Notes under the pieces: generated by a model
Told to the model about the DNA's origin: nothing
What the model saw: only the letters and a program-made list of their open reading frames with translations
Databases searched by the model: none
Shown here: one piece after another, positions 32,241-42,048 of the stretch
How the letters are laid out: each line of letters begins with the position of its first letter
How positions within the stretch are numbered: position 1 is the first letter of the stretch
Made by a program: the position numbers and the translations under genes
Assembly: GCF_027923585.1 (NCBI RefSeq)
Contig: NZ_BRPL01000002.1
Coordinates: 496,001-560,000 of the forward strand
DNA length: 64,000 nt
Direction of reading: 5' to 3'
DNA from: Philodulcilactobacillus myokonensis
GTDB taxonomy: Bacteria > Bacillota > Bacilli > Lactobacillales > Lactobacillaceae

Positions 32241-33059
32241 ATGTTTTCATTTTTAGATTTTATCAATCGAATTCTTAACTATATTGATATTGATACCAAA
32301 ATTAAAAGCCGGATTTATATTATTGTTGGGTTTTTAGCCAACATTTATTTGTTTTATGTATCGTTTAAATTTATTCACAATGGATTTATGACCCGCGGAA
32401 TTGTATTTTTCTTAGTGGCACTTTTTCTACTTTATTTTGTATATTTGAATTATTTTTATTACTTTACAGAAAAACAAGCCCCATTTGACCTCTCATCTAA
32501 AATAATGCATAAATTAGGGATTAAACCACGTGAACCTAAAAATACATCTCTCCGTGGTCGTCAATCTGGCATTCAAAATGTCCGTGGTGCCATTTCAAAC
32601 GGTTATTTTAAAGAAAATCGGATGATGCCGGCCATTTTATCTTCTAATCCTTCTGAGGTTGAGCGGATTAATCAAGTTGCTGATGATTTAATTAATGATC
32701 ATTTAATGACTGCTAATTATTTTGGATCAAGCGATGTTAGAATTAACCGGGCATTAAAAGAAAATGGTGATAAACCGATCTATGCAATTGGAAAGGGATG
32801 TTACGTTCCATATTTCCTATTAAAATTTGAATCTGGAAAATACAATGTCTACATTGGAATTAATCAAGCTAATCGACTATTAGTGGGTCATTTAACCCAA
32901 ATTGGAATGCAAAAAATTAATCAAATTGATCATAATCGTGTTGATATTTTCTTGGCTTCCGTTTTATTAGTTGGTGGTCCATTTAAGACTGAAGGGCGTT
33001 TAAATCCCGTTGAACATCATCAAAATTATCAACTTAAATTAAAAATTGCTTTTAATTAA
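32241..33059 (+). CDS. Two-helix membrane protein (lactobacillus family, possibly DUF6681)
   Basis: A 272-residue protein with two or three hydrophobic helices in the first 80 residues (about 26-46 and 52-73) and a cytoplasmic or external domain of about 190 residues containing IYAIGKGCYVPYFLLKFESGKYNVYIG. By appearance it belongs to a membrane protein family common in lactobacilli that may be annotated as DUF6681; no function is known. AAGGGGGG precedes the ATG. It follows the low-complexity protein by 12 bp and ends at a terminator shared with hflX. Confidence 0.7.
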   Translation: MFSFLDFINRILNYIDIDTKIKSRIYIIVGFLANIYLFYVSFKFIHNGFMTRGIVFFLVALFLLYFVYLNYFYYFTEKQAPFDLSSKIMHKLGIKPREPKNTSLRGRQSGIQNVRGAISNGYFKENRMMPAILSSNPSEVERINQVADDLINDHLMTANYFGSSDVRINRALKENGDKPIYAIGKGCYVPYFLLKFESGKYNVYIGINQANRLLVGHLTQIGMQKINQIDHNRVDIFLASVLLVGGPFKTEGRLNPVEHHQNYQLKLKIAFN

Positions 33060-33076
33060 TTGAATTTGAAAAAATA

Positions 33077-33118
33077 AAGCACGTTTGAAATAATTAAATT
33101 TCAAACATGCTTCTTTTA
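33077..33118. terminator. Bidirectional terminator between convergent genes
   Basis: The inverted repeat AAGCACGTTTGAAAT and its near-complement (one mismatch) with a 6-nt loop lies between the membrane protein and leftward hflX. Confidence 0.75.
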
Positions 33119-34399
33119 TTTAATGTCGAATTTTTGAAAACGGCCCATTTCTTCTTTCGGGGCTTCAACTTTAATTTTAGTTCCATTAGCTAAGTAATTC
33201 GTTTGGATAACGTTGGCATGCTCATTTAAGTACGCAACCACGCTGCTTTGGTTAAACGGAACTAACAATGTTTTGGTGATGTAATTTTTGAAAATTTTTC
33301 GTCTGATTAAATCAACTAATGTATCAATCGAATGACTATCGTTTGCTGACATGATTAAACTATTGCTATCCTCAAATGATGGGTAGCGTTCGGATGTTAA
33401 ATCGGCTTTATTAAACACATTGATCATTGGAATATTTGTAATACCAATTTCTTCCAGAACTTTTTTAGTGGTATCCATCATTAACTGTCGATGGGGATCA
33501 GAAAAATCAACAACCTGGATTAATAGATCAGCGTTTGCTGCTTCATGGAGGGTTGATTTAAAGGCTTGGATTAATTGATGCGGTAATTTACTAACAAAAC
33601 CAATGGTATCACTTAAAAGCATGGCTTTATTATCACTGAATTGTAGGTGTCTGACCTTAGTATCTAAGGTTGCAAAAAGCATGTTTTTAACCATGACTTG
33701 TTTTTCATGTTCACCGAAACGTTGAACAAGTTGATTCATAATCGTCGATTTACCCGCATTGGTGTAACCAACTAATGCAACGTTTGGTAAATTGGTTTCA
33801 TTTCGACGGGCCCGTTTAGTTTGATCAGACTTAGCGACTGTTTTTAAATCGTGTCTGATATTATTGATCTTTCGGCCAATCGTTCTGCGGTCTAATTCTA
33901 ATTGAGTTTCACCAGCGCCACGGTTGGTAAAACCGCCGCCACTGCTCGTCCCTGTTTGTTGATCTAAACGCTGGCTTGCACTGGTATGAAGCCTTGGCAA
34001 TTGATACTGCAACTTAGCCAGTTGAATTTGTAATTTGGCTTCGCGGGTTCTGGCACGGTTAGCAAAAATCTCTAAAATTAACGCCGTTCGATCAATGACG
34101 TTGGCTCCAGTAGCTTTGCTTAGATTTCTGATTTGACTAGGGCTTAATTCATCGTTAGCAACAATCGTATTAATTTGATATGCGTGTGCTAATTGACCTA
34201 ATTCAGTGACTTTACCCTTTCCAAAGTATGTTCCAGCATCTGGGTGGTCTAACTTTTGAACCAGGGTTCTAACAACCTCCATGTTGTTAGCAGTTACTAA
34301 ATTAGTTAGTTCTTCCATTGAGTAATTAAAACGTGGATTATTTTTTAAATTAAGGCCAATGACAATCACTTGTTGTTTGGTATTTGATTCGATTTCCAT
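33116..34399 (-). CDS. hflX: Ribosome-associated GTPase HflX
   Basis: A 427-residue GTPase of the HflX family, the usual length. The N-terminal ATP-binding-like domain contains HPDAGTYFGKGKV and NDELSPSQIRNL; a glycine-rich GTSSGGGFTNRGAGETQLELDRR linker follows; the GTPase domain has G1 GYTNAGKST, G3 DTIGF and G4 NKAD. HflX binds the 50S subunit and splits or rescues ribosomes under heat or stress. GGAGG lies ahead of the ATG. It appears monocistronic, separated by a terminator from the upstream phosphatase. Confidence 0.95.
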   Translation of the reverse strand: MEIESNTKQQVIVIGLNLKNNPRFNYSMEELTNLVTANNMEVVRTLVQKLDHPDAGTYFGKGKVTELGQLAHAYQINTIVANDELSPSQIRNLSKATGANVIDRTALILEIFANRARTREAKLQIQLAKLQYQLPRLHTSASQRLDQQTGTSSGGGFTNRGAGETQLELDRRTIGRKINNIRHDLKTVAKSDQTKRARRNETNLPNVALVGYTNAGKSTIMNQLVQRFGEHEKQVMVKNMLFATLDTKVRHLQFSDNKAMLLSDTIGFVSKLPHQLIQAFKSTLHEAANADLLIQVVDFSDPHRQLMMDTTKKVLEEIGITNIPMINVFNKADLTSERYPSFEDSNSLIMSANDSHSIDTLVDLIRRKIFKNYITKTLLVPFNQSSVVAYLNEHANVIQTNYLANGTKIKVEAPKEEMGRFQKFDIK

Positions 34400-34470
34400 A
34401 TATCATCCTCCTTTGGTTAATTAACGTTATTATACTATGGCTTAATTATAATGGTATCAATAATGAATAT

Positions 34471-34503
34471 GAAAAAAGGGCTGTTTAAATCACAGCCCTC
34501 TCA
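34471..34503 (-). terminator. Intrinsic terminator after the phosphoglycerate mutase-like gene
   Basis: On the minus strand GAGGGCTGT pairs with ACAGCCCTT across a 7-nt loop and is followed by TTTTTTCAT. Confidence 0.85.
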
Positions 34504-34517
34504 TTTTGATTAATTAA

Positions 34518-35177
34518 TTAAAGTTTATCACTGACACGATTATAATATTGAACTTTCGGTTTGCCATCAATAACAGATACTTTAGTAACGCTACCGTTTT
34601 TAGGACCTTCGGTAATATCCATTTGCGGGTCAAAATGTTGTGTTAACCAACGAATTATCGTCCCGTGGGCAGCAACTAAGACGTTATCACCATCTTGAGC
34701 ATTTTTAACGACCCGATTAAAGCCAGGCATAAAACGTTCTAGGATTTCCTGGTTACTTTCAGCATGATGGTATGGATCAAAGTCATGAATCATATCCATG
34801 ATTTTTCCCATTGAATATTTTTTCAACATTTCATTATAAGTGTCAGCACCGAGTGGGCTACCAATCATGTGCCATAATCCTTCATCATCGTTACCTTCAA
34901 AATAACCAAAATTTTCTTCTCTGAAAGCTTTGTCAACTGTTGGTTTAGATAATTCAGATGGGTTTGCAGCTAAAATATATTTAGCGGTTGTAATTGCTCT
35001 TGGAGCATCGCTAGAATAAGCTTGATCAAAATGAATTGATTTCAAACGGTTTCCAGCGTCGATTGCATCTTGGATTCCTTTTTTGGTAAGTGGAGCATTC
35101 GCAATTCCTTGGATTCGATGGTACAAATTTAAATATGTTTGGCCATGCCTAACAAAATAAATATTAATTTTAGACAT
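34518..35177 (-). CDS. Histidine phosphatase family protein (phosphoglycerate mutase-like)
   Basis: A 219-residue member of the histidine phosphatase superfamily. The catalytic RHGQT motif is at about residues 10-14 (NIYFVRHGQTYLN), followed by RIQGIANAPLTKKGIQDA, SDAPRAITTA with the substrate-binding Arg, and the second histidine in VAAHGTIIRWL. Such proteins dephosphorylate sugar phosphates, nucleotides or cobalamin precursors; the true glycolytic mutase is usually closer to 230 residues with a different core, so I call it a phosphatase. The start at 35177 has AAAGAAGTGAG ahead of it; the upstream ATG at 35234 does not. Confidence 0.88.
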   Translation of the reverse strand: MSKINIYFVRHGQTYLNLYHRIQGIANAPLTKKGIQDAIDAGNRLKSIHFDQAYSSDAPRAITTAKYILAANPSELSKPTVDKAFREENFGYFEGNDDEGLWHMIGSPLGADTYNEMLKKYSMGKIMDMIHDFDPYHHAESNQEILERFMPGFNRVVKNAQDGDNVLVAAHGTIIRWLTQHFDPQMDITEGPKNGSVTKVSVIDGKPKVQYYNRVSDKL

Positions 35178-35327
35178 TTTGCTCACTTCTTTCGAAAGAT
35201 TATATTTCAATGTTATTTTAGCATATTTAACCATTCTAATGAAAAATAGACGATATAACTTTATTTTTAATTTTTTGGTAGTTAAAATTATGAATAGGAT
35301 TTGGTTTAAAAGAATAGGAGGTCAATG

Positions 35328-37625
35328 ATGGCCGATAAAGTAAAACGTGATGAACAAAATCATCTTGACTATATTGAAAATAAAATTAAAGAAGCGGCAA
35401 AAAGGGCTGAAGAAGAAGCTCAAAATGCTAGAAAAAATCTAAAAATTATTCAAAAAGATTATTATAATGATGTTCGTTTGAGGGAGACGACCTATAGTGG
35501 TTTAATGACAACGTCAGTTGAAATTAGGCAAAAGCAACAGATGATGCAGCAACGCGAACAAACATTGTTCTTTGCCAAAGAATTAAGTCGGCTTCTGAAA
35601 GCACTTGCTAAACGTCCTTATTTTGCAAGGGTTGATTTTAAGGATAGTGATGGTGAAAACCATTCAATTTACATTGGTTTAGCATCGTTTACTGATATTA
35701 ACGATACCGATCATTACTTGATTTACGATTGGCGGGCACCAATTGCCAGTATTTATTATGCTAATAAAATGGGCAAAGTAAGTTATCATGCTCCGGATGG
35801 GAATGAAAGCGTTGAAATTGTTTTAAAACGTCAATTTTATATTCAAAATGGCAAAATTCAAACCGTTTTTGATACTGATCAAGTAGTGGGTGATCAAATG
35901 TTAATTCAGAATTTAGCCGCCCATTCAACTTCGAAAATGAAAAGTATTGTTACGACCATTCAAAATGAACAAAATAAAGTTATTCGGGATGTTAAGAATG
36001 ATTTATTATTTGTTCAAGGAGCAGCTGGATCTGGTAAGACTTCGGCTGCACTACAACGGGTTGCCTACTTGCTTTATCATTACCGTAATCAAATTAATTC
36101 CAAACAAATTATTTTGTTTTCGCCGAACCAATTGTTTAATGATTACATTAGTAATGTTTTGCCAGAATTAGGTGAACATAACATGGTTCAAATGACTTAT
36201 GATCAATACAGTAATCACCGGGTTCCACATTTAAGGGTAAATAATTTATCCCAACGGTTTGCTATTGATAATTCTGATCAAGTTCATCCAATCGTTAATT
36301 TAAAAAATCAGCTTCAATTCTTCAAAATGGTGACTAATTATGCTGAAAGCTTAAATCACCATGGGATGGCATTTCGAAATTTAATTTTTGCTGGCAAGAT
36401 TTTTATTAGTAAACAAAAGATTCATGATATCTATTATGGATTTAATGATAACTATAATCTTGAAAATCGTTTAGCAGCCACTAAGCAGGCCCTTATGAAA
36501 ATCCTTGATCAACGGATTAAAGCGGAAATGAAGAAGGAATGGGTTCAACGGGCCATTAACGATTTGAGCAAACAGCAGTTAGATATGTTGCAAGCTACCC
36601 ACCCAAGCGAATTTGCTAATCCAGATCATGAATTTAAATTTCTGGCTAAGCATATTGTTGCAGGGGGCTTCCGCGGAATTAAACGCGAAATTGAACACGA
36701 ATTGTTTTTGAGTATTAATATTCAATATATTCGAATGCTAAAAGCAATCAAACAGCGCGAAAATCTTCATTCGTTTGGTATTTCTGATCATGAATGGGAT
36801 AAAAATATTCAAAAATTAATGGATCGGATCCAAAATGGTCAAATTCCAATGTGCGATGTTTCACCATACCTATACCTATTTGACAAAATGGTTGGTAAAC
36901 GCGGGCATAATGATATTAAATACATTTTTATTGATGAAGTCCAGGATTATACCAGTTTTCAAATTGCTTTTCTTAAATTTGAATTTCCAAAGGCTAAGTT
37001 CACAATGTTAGGTGACCTTAATCAAGCCATTTTTACCCATCAACACAGCAATCATTTGTTTGACGATGTTAAAACCCTTTTTGATCCTGAAAAAGTCAGA
37101 ATGATTAGTTTAAACAAAACGTACCGTTCGACCAAGCAAATTTCTGATTTTAGTAAGTATTTATTATCTAAAGATAGCAAAATTGAATCATTTGCTAGAA
37201 ATGGGCATTTACCGTTAATCCAATCAACTAATTCTGAACATGCAGTTGGTTTATTGAAAAATTGGCTGGATAACGATCAAAATGATCATGAAACTACTGC
37301 TATTATTGGAAAAGATTTACCAACGTGCCGAAAAATATATCATGATATGAAACAAAGCAAAATGAATGTAACGTTAATTCAAACTGAAAATCAACGGTTA
37401 GTCAGCGGAACTTTAATTGTTCCGGCATACTTTGCCAAGGGATTAGAATTTGATTCTGTCATCATGTGGGATGCTAGCGATAAGAACTACCATAAGGCCT
37501 CTGATCGTCAATTAGTATATACAATTTGTACCCGCGCAATGCACAGGCTTAGGGTGTTATCAATTGGCAAAATATCACGATTATTTGATGGTATTCCCAA
37601 ACAACTTTATGAATTAAAACGCTAA
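35328..37625 (+). CDS. helD: RNA polymerase recycling motor ATPase HelD
   Basis: A 765-residue UvrD-like superfamily 1 protein matching HelD, which binds RNA polymerase and removes nucleic acid from stalled complexes. The N-terminal charged coiled-coil (about residues 1-85) is the secondary-channel arm; the YDWRAPIASIYY segment near residue 135 is a HelD signature; Walker A is GAAGSGKTSAAL near residue 232; Walker B is YIFIDEVQDY, and NKTYRST and TICTRAMHRL are the later helicase motifs. AGGAGG lies 6 nt before the second of two adjacent ATGs, which I used. It is on the same strand as coaA, 54 bp on. Confidence 0.92.
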   Translation: MADKVKRDEQNHLDYIENKIKEAAKRAEEEAQNARKNLKIIQKDYYNDVRLRETTYSGLMTTSVEIRQKQQMMQQREQTLFFAKELSRLLKALAKRPYFARVDFKDSDGENHSIYIGLASFTDINDTDHYLIYDWRAPIASIYYANKMGKVSYHAPDGNESVEIVLKRQFYIQNGKIQTVFDTDQVVGDQMLIQNLAAHSTSKMKSIVTTIQNEQNKVIRDVKNDLLFVQGAAGSGKTSAALQRVAYLLYHYRNQINSKQIILFSPNQLFNDYISNVLPELGEHNMVQMTYDQYSNHRVPHLRVNNLSQRFAIDNSDQVHPIVNLKNQLQFFKMVTNYAESLNHHGMAFRNLIFAGKIFISKQKIHDIYYGFNDNYNLENRLAATKQALMKILDQRIKAEMKKEWVQRAINDLSKQQLDMLQATHPSEFANPDHEFKFLAKHIVAGGFRGIKREIEHELFLSINIQYIRMLKAIKQRENLHSFGISDHEWDKNIQKLMDRIQNGQIPMCDVSPYLYLFDKMVGKRGHNDIKYIFIDEVQDYTSFQIAFLKFEFPKAKFTMLGDLNQAIFTHQHSNHLFDDVKTLFDPEKVRMISLNKTYRSTKQISDFSKYLLSKDSKIESFARNGHLPLIQSTNSEHAVGLLKNWLDNDQNDHETTAIIGKDLPTCRKIYHDMKQSKMNVTLIQTENQRLVSGTLIVPAYFAKGLEFDSVIMWDASDKNYHKASDRQLVYTICTRAMHRLRVLSIGKISRLFDGIPKQLYELKR

Positions 37626-37679
37626 ACTAATTTTTTTGTAGTATCGTGGAAAATAAATTCTTTAATGAAGGTGTTTTTA

Positions 37680-38606
37680 ATGGCAGATTTGATTAACTAT
37701 TATTCGTTTACGAAGGATGAGTGGCGCAATTTTTATCAAAAACATCAATCTGTTCCATTAACACAAGCAAGTTTAAAACAGATTAAAGCGTTTAACGATG
37801 AGATTTCATTGCAGGATGTTCGAGATATTTACATTCCACTAGTTCATTTATTGAAATTAAGATTAAAAAATTTTAATCACTGGCAGGATACGAAAGCTAA
37901 ATTTCTACACAAGCCATCCAGAAGAATTCCTTTCATTATTGGAATTTCTGGTAGTGTTGCCGTTGGTAAATCAACGACAGCACGGTTATTAAAGGTCTTA
38001 CTTTCGCACTTTATTAAAGATAAAAAGACGCAATTGATTACGACTGATGGGTTTTTATACCCAAATGCAGAATTACATCGCCGTGGAATTGAGCAGTTAA
38101 AGGGGTTTCCAGAAAGCTATGATATGAAGTCATTGATTAACTTCTTGAACGCCGTTAAAAATGGTGAACAGGAGGTGAAAGCCCCCGTCTATTCCCACCA
38201 AGTTTATGATGTAATTCCTAATCGTTACGACATCGTTAAACAACCGGATATTTTGATTATTGAAGGAATTAATACCCTTCAGTTGCCCAGTAATCAAAGA
38301 ATTTACATTAGTGATTTTACTGATTTTTCCATTTACATCGATGCGAAAGCACCATTAATCGAGAATTGGTACTTGGACCGTTTTAAAAAATTAATGCAGA
38401 CTGCTTTCCAAGATCCTTCTAATTTTTATTACAAGTACGCAATTGGTAATCAAGAAAAGGCGATTCAAATGGCGAAAGATGTTTGGCAAGATAATGATTT
38501 ACCTAATTTATACCGTAATATTTTACCAACCAAAACGAGGGCGGACATGATTATTCACAAAACAAATGGGCACCGGATCAATCAAATTTTGCTTCGGAAA
38601 TACTAA
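37680..38606 (+). CDS. coaA: Pantothenate kinase type I (CoaA)
   Basis: A 308-residue type I pantothenate kinase that phosphorylates pantothenate, the first committed step to coenzyme A, in the cytoplasm. The P-loop GISGSVAVGKST lies near residue 93, with TTDGFLYPNAEL, KGFPESYD and later NRYDIVKQPDILIIEGIN segments, all typical of the family. I chose ATG at 37680 because GAAGGTG is 6 nt upstream and MADLINYYSF fits the family start; ATG at 37665 overlaps that Shine-Dalgarno. It is followed 67 bp later by guaA. Confidence 0.93.
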   Translation: MADLINYYSFTKDEWRNFYQKHQSVPLTQASLKQIKAFNDEISLQDVRDIYIPLVHLLKLRLKNFNHWQDTKAKFLHKPSRRIPFIIGISGSVAVGKSTTARLLKVLLSHFIKDKKTQLITTDGFLYPNAELHRRGIEQLKGFPESYDMKSLINFLNAVKNGEQEVKAPVYSHQVYDVIPNRYDIVKQPDILIIEGINTLQLPSNQRIYISDFTDFSIYIDAKAPLIENWYLDRFKKLMQTAFQDPSNFYYKYAIGNQEKAIQMAKDVWQDNDLPNLYRNILPTKTRADMIIHKTNGHRINQILLRKY

Positions 38607-38673
38607 TTTGATTTGAACTCTGGATTAATTATCGGTATGATAGTAACAATAAAACATTTAAGGAGTGGACGAT

Positions 38674-40227
38674 TTGGCAAACATTGATTTATCATCTTTT
38701 GATAAAATTCTTGTGCTTGACTTTGGTAGCCAATATAACCAATTAATCACCCGTCGAATTCGTGATATTGGTGTGTATTCTGAATTGAAACCGCACACAA
38801 TGACTGCTGAAGAAATTAAAGCATGGCACCCCAAGGGAATTATTTTTTCCGGTGGGCCTAATAGTGTCTATGATGCAAATGCTTATAAAGTGGATCCCAA
38901 AGTATTTGAATTAGGGATTCCCATTTTAGGAATATGTTATGGAATGCAATTAATGGCTTATACGCTTGGTGGTGGTAAGGTTTCTGGTATCAAAGAACCA
39001 CAATATGGTCATGCTAAGATTGATGCAGATACCCAATCACCTTTGTTTAAAGACCTACCCAAAAAAGAACCAGTTTGGATGAGTCATGGTGATTTAGTAA
39101 CAAAAGTACCAACTGGTTTTAAATCAGTGGCAACTAGTCCGGATTGTCCAATTTCTGCAATGCAGGATACAGCAAAGAATTTTTATGGCATTCAATTTCA
39201 TGCTGAAGTTAGAAACACTAAGTATGGGAATGATGTTTTAAAGCACTTTGCATTTGATATCTGTCATGCTGAAAATAACTGGAAAATGGAAGACTTTATT
39301 GATTTACAAATTCAAAATATCAGAAATAAAGTGGGAAATAACAAAGTCATCCTAGCACTTTCTGGCGGTGTTGATTCAAGCGTTGTTGCTGCTTTGCTTC
39401 ATAAAGCAATTGGTCATCAATTAACTAGTATTTTTGTTGACCACGGGTTGCTTAGAAAGGGCGAAGCTGACCAAGTCATGAAGAGTTTACATGACGATCT
39501 TGGCTTGAATATCATTAAAGTCGATGCTAAAAAACGTTTCTTGGATGCTTTAAAGGGTGTTTCTGATCCAGAACAGAAGCGTAAAATTATTGGACATAAC
39601 TTTATCGACGTCTTTAATTCTGAAGCCAAGAAGATTAAAGATGTGAAATTCTTGGCACAGGGAACCATCTATCCTGATTTAATTGAGAGTGGTGTTGGCG
39701 CTGCTCAAAAGATCAAGTCCCATCATAATGTGGGCGGACTCCCGAAAGATATGCACCTTGGCTTAATTGAACCGTTACGCTCATTGTTTAAAGATGAAAC
39801 AAGGGCATTGGGAACGAAATTAGGTATCCCTGATGAACTTGTTTGGCGTCAACCATTTCCAGGTCCAGGTTTAGGAATTCGTGTGATTGGAGAAGTTACA
39901 GAGGAAAAATTACGAATCGTTAGGGATTCTGATTACATCCTCCGCAATGAATTTAAAAAGGCCGGCTTAAATAAGACGGTTTGGCAATACTTTACCGTCT
40001 TACCTGGATTTAAGAGCGTTGGTGTCATGGGTGATCAAAGAACTTATGATTACACCATTGCCATTCGTGCCATTAGATCAATTGATGGGATGACTGCTGA
40101 CTTTGCTAGAATTCCTTGGGATCTTTTATCCAAGATCTCAACCAAAATTTGTAACGAAGTAAACGGAATTAACCGGGTTGTCTATGATGTTACCAGTAAG
40201 CCACCGGCAACGATTGAATGGGAATAA
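38674..40227 (+). CDS. guaA: GMP synthase (glutamine-hydrolysing)
   Basis: A 517-residue enzyme that aminates XMP to GMP using glutamine and ATP. The N-terminal class I amidotransferase domain has the nucleophile in GICYGMQ and His in FHAE; the ATP pyrophosphatase domain has the P-loop LSGGVDSSV near residue 230; the C-terminal dimerisation domain ends KPPATIEWE, as is invariant. Length matches the family. I chose TTG at 38674, 8 nt after AAGGAG; the GTG at 38665 is inside the Shine-Dalgarno. No purine riboswitch is present here, unlike upstream of pbuX. Confidence 0.96.
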   Translation: MANIDLSSFDKILVLDFGSQYNQLITRRIRDIGVYSELKPHTMTAEEIKAWHPKGIIFSGGPNSVYDANAYKVDPKVFELGIPILGICYGMQLMAYTLGGGKVSGIKEPQYGHAKIDADTQSPLFKDLPKKEPVWMSHGDLVTKVPTGFKSVATSPDCPISAMQDTAKNFYGIQFHAEVRNTKYGNDVLKHFAFDICHAENNWKMEDFIDLQIQNIRNKVGNNKVILALSGGVDSSVVAALLHKAIGHQLTSIFVDHGLLRKGEADQVMKSLHDDLGLNIIKVDAKKRFLDALKGVSDPEQKRKIIGHNFIDVFNSEAKKIKDVKFLAQGTIYPDLIESGVGAAQKIKSHHNVGGLPKDMHLGLIEPLRSLFKDETRALGTKLGIPDELVWRQPFPGPGLGIRVIGEVTEEKLRIVRDSDYILRNEFKKAGLNKTVWQYFTVLPGFKSVGVMGDQRTYDYTIAIRAIRSIDGMTADFARIPWDLLSKISTKICNEVNGINRVVYDVTSKPPATIEWE

Positions 40228-40242
40228 TTGAATTATTAAAAC

Positions 40243-40280
40243 AAAAAAGGCGGTAGGAGTTAACTCCTACCGTCTTTTAT
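40243..40280. terminator. Bidirectional terminator after guaA
   Basis: A near-perfect palindrome GGCGGTAGGAGTTAACTCCTACCGTC is flanked by A-run and T-run and serves guaA and the opposing small gene. Confidence 0.92.
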
Positions 40281-40294
40281 TGTGTTGACTTATT

Positions 40295-40594
40295 TTATAA
40301 AACTTTAGCATCGTAATCGGATGTTAACTTCTTTTTGGCATCTTCAACTTGTTGATTATCCTTTTTAAGATCATTTTCTTCTAAGTAAAATAGAAATGGC
40401 TTAATTTTTTCAGTTCCAACTTCTGTTAAATCTTCTTTTAAATCATCAGCGTTAGCTGGACGATAAATCATATAATCTTTCACTGCAAAGGGTGTTGCAG
40501 TGCTTAAATAGTGCTCATTATTATTATCTAAAATGATGACACTTTGGCGGTTGCTACCATTTAAAAATGCTTTAATACTTTCTGCTTTAGTCAT
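40295..40594 (-). CDS. Small protein of unknown function
   Basis: A 99-residue cytoplasmic protein starting MTKAESIKAFLN, with a mixed alpha-beta N-terminal half (SVIILDNNNEHYLS) and a charged helical C-terminus (DDLKEDLTEVGTEKI to the end). I do not recognise a family. The start at 40594 has AGGAAGG 8 nt upstream; the longer form from 40612 overlaps that site. It is monocistronic. Confidence 0.65.
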   Translation of the reverse strand: MTKAESIKAFLNGSNRQSVIILDNNNEHYLSTATPFAVKDYMIYRPANADDLKEDLTEVGTEKIKPFLFYLEENDLKKDNQQVEDAKKKLTSDYDAKVL

Positions 40595-40761
40595 AATTAA
40601 GACCTTCCTCATTATATAAAATTTGCCATTTCAATATAGCTCTTAGAAATGTCATCATTAGTATACGTCAACTGATATAAAATTGTTAATATTTTGTTCG
40701 ATTAATTGAAGGTTTCTTTTTTTCTGATACAATGAAATTAACTTAATGGGGAGATGGAATC

Positions 40762-41544
40762 ATGGTAAGACATAAAATTGTTCATTGCTTAGTTGACGGG
40801 AAAGAGTACCCATGTGATGAAGGAGAATTTGTAAAAGACTTAGATTCGACAATCAAAAATAATATTAAACGTGATCATAAAAATGCTAAAGCAAGTGATT
40901 TTATTTGTGAGCAGCATTTACTGGGCTATCATATTGAACGGGTGGACGAATTGATCCAATCGGATTTTAAAGGCAACATGAAAATTGAAAGACGATTGAC
41001 CAGGGCTTTAAAAAATAATGATTATATTATTACGGATGTTAATAAACAGATGAACCAAAACGAAACATTTGGTGAGAAAGTATCCGATGGTGTCGCTAAA
41101 TTTGGTGGTAGTTGGAGCTTTATTGGTATCTTTGTTTTTGTTCTATTGGCTTGGATGATTATTAATAGTCTAAGCTTATTTGGATTACATTTTGATAAAT
41201 ATCCTTTTATTCTATTGAATTTATTTTTGAGTTGTGTATCCGCGGTCCAGGCTCCGATTATCATGATGAGTCAAAATCGATCTGCTGATCACGATCGAAT
41301 GTCAGCTGAAAACGATTACCATGTTAATCAGAAAACGGAACATGAATTAAGAATTTTGCATTCTAAAATTGATCACTTAACGCAAGCTCAAATGCCACAT
41401 GATTTAGAAATTGAAAAATTAGAATTGGAAATTATGGGCGAGCTAAGACGTGAAATGGTAGAATTAAATCGTCAAAATCGTGAATTAATTGAAAGAAAAA
41501 TTAATATTGATCAAGTAGAGGGAGATAAGAATAATGGAAGATAA
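40762..41544 (+). CDS. DUF1003 family membrane protein
   Basis: A 260-residue protein with a cytoplasmic N-terminus, two transmembrane helices near residues 115-135 and 145-170, and a C-terminal coiled-coil. The signature GGSWSFIGIF, FDKYPFILLNLFLS and APIIMMSQNRSADHDR is that of DUF1003. An N-terminal HCLVDGKEYPCDEGEF segment contains two cysteines and might bind metal. Function is unknown; homologues are membrane-linked. GGGGAG precedes the ATG. The next gene overlaps its end by 11 bp, so the two are coupled. Confidence 0.85.
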   Translation: MVRHKIVHCLVDGKEYPCDEGEFVKDLDSTIKNNIKRDHKNAKASDFICEQHLLGYHIERVDELIQSDFKGNMKIERRLTRALKNNDYIITDVNKQMNQNETFGEKVSDGVAKFGGSWSFIGIFVFVLLAWMIINSLSLFGLHFDKYPFILLNLFLSCVSAVQAPIIMMSQNRSADHDRMSAENDYHVNQKTEHELRILHSKIDHLTQAQMPHDLEIEKLELEIMGELRREMVELNRQNRELIERKINIDQVEGDKNNGR

Positions 41545-41929
41545 TATTAAATTAGGAACGGCGCCGTTTGGTAAAATGATTTTTACTTTAAAACGACCGA
41601 TTACGAAAAAAAACCATCGGGATTATCGTTTTATGAATGGAATCATGCGTGAAATTGCCGATGATATCTGGGCAATGCCTGCTTATATGAAGGAACATGA
41701 AGACTTTAGTATGTTCTTTATTTTTACTAAAATTGATTCTGGAGAAACTGTGATTGCTTTTTCGGAGGGACATTTAGACGGTGATAAATTTAAATTAAGC
41801 ATGCCAATGACTTCTGGTGAGGGATTGAATCATCTTTATCAACATAATGATAAACGTGCTAAAAGCGTTTTACATTTTATTAATCAGATCTCTAAAGCTA
41901 ACGAAGGAGATTGGCGAATGGTTGAGTAG
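41534..41929 (+). CDS. Small protein of unknown function coupled to the DUF1003 gene
   Basis: A 131-residue soluble protein, mixed alpha-beta, with no signal peptide. It begins inside the last 11 bp of the DUF1003 gene in another frame with GGGAGATAAG upstream, so it is translationally coupled. I do not recognise a family. The segment DFSMFFIFTKIDSGETVIAFSEG looks like a beta-sheet core. A strong terminator follows. Confidence 0.7.
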   Translation: MEDNIKLGTAPFGKMIFTLKRPITKKNHRDYRFMNGIMREIADDIWAMPAYMKEHEDFSMFFIFTKIDSGETVIAFSEGHLDGDKFKLSMPMTSGEGLNHLYQHNDKRAKSVLHFINQISKANEGDWRMVE

Positions 41930-41956
41930 TTCTTTTAAAGATTTGTTTAATGCCTA

Positions 41957-41991
41957 AGATTAATTTACAATTGTGAATTAATCTTTTTTAG
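41957..41991 (+). terminator. Intrinsic terminator after the DUF1003 operon
   Basis: A long palindrome AGATTAATTTACAATTGTGAATTAATCT (14-bp arms meeting without a loop, so a few central bases stay unpaired) is followed by TTTTTT. Confidence 0.8.
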
Positions 41992-42048
41992 GTATGGCAA
42001 AAAATATCAATTCATGTCATAATGAAGAAGCGGAAACGGAGTGATTAA

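Noticed and set aside
31672-32256. Two alternative frames within the low-complexity protein gene
   Set aside because: They arise from the repetitive AAT/GAT/AGT codons; the frame with signal anchor and Shine-Dalgarno is the real one.
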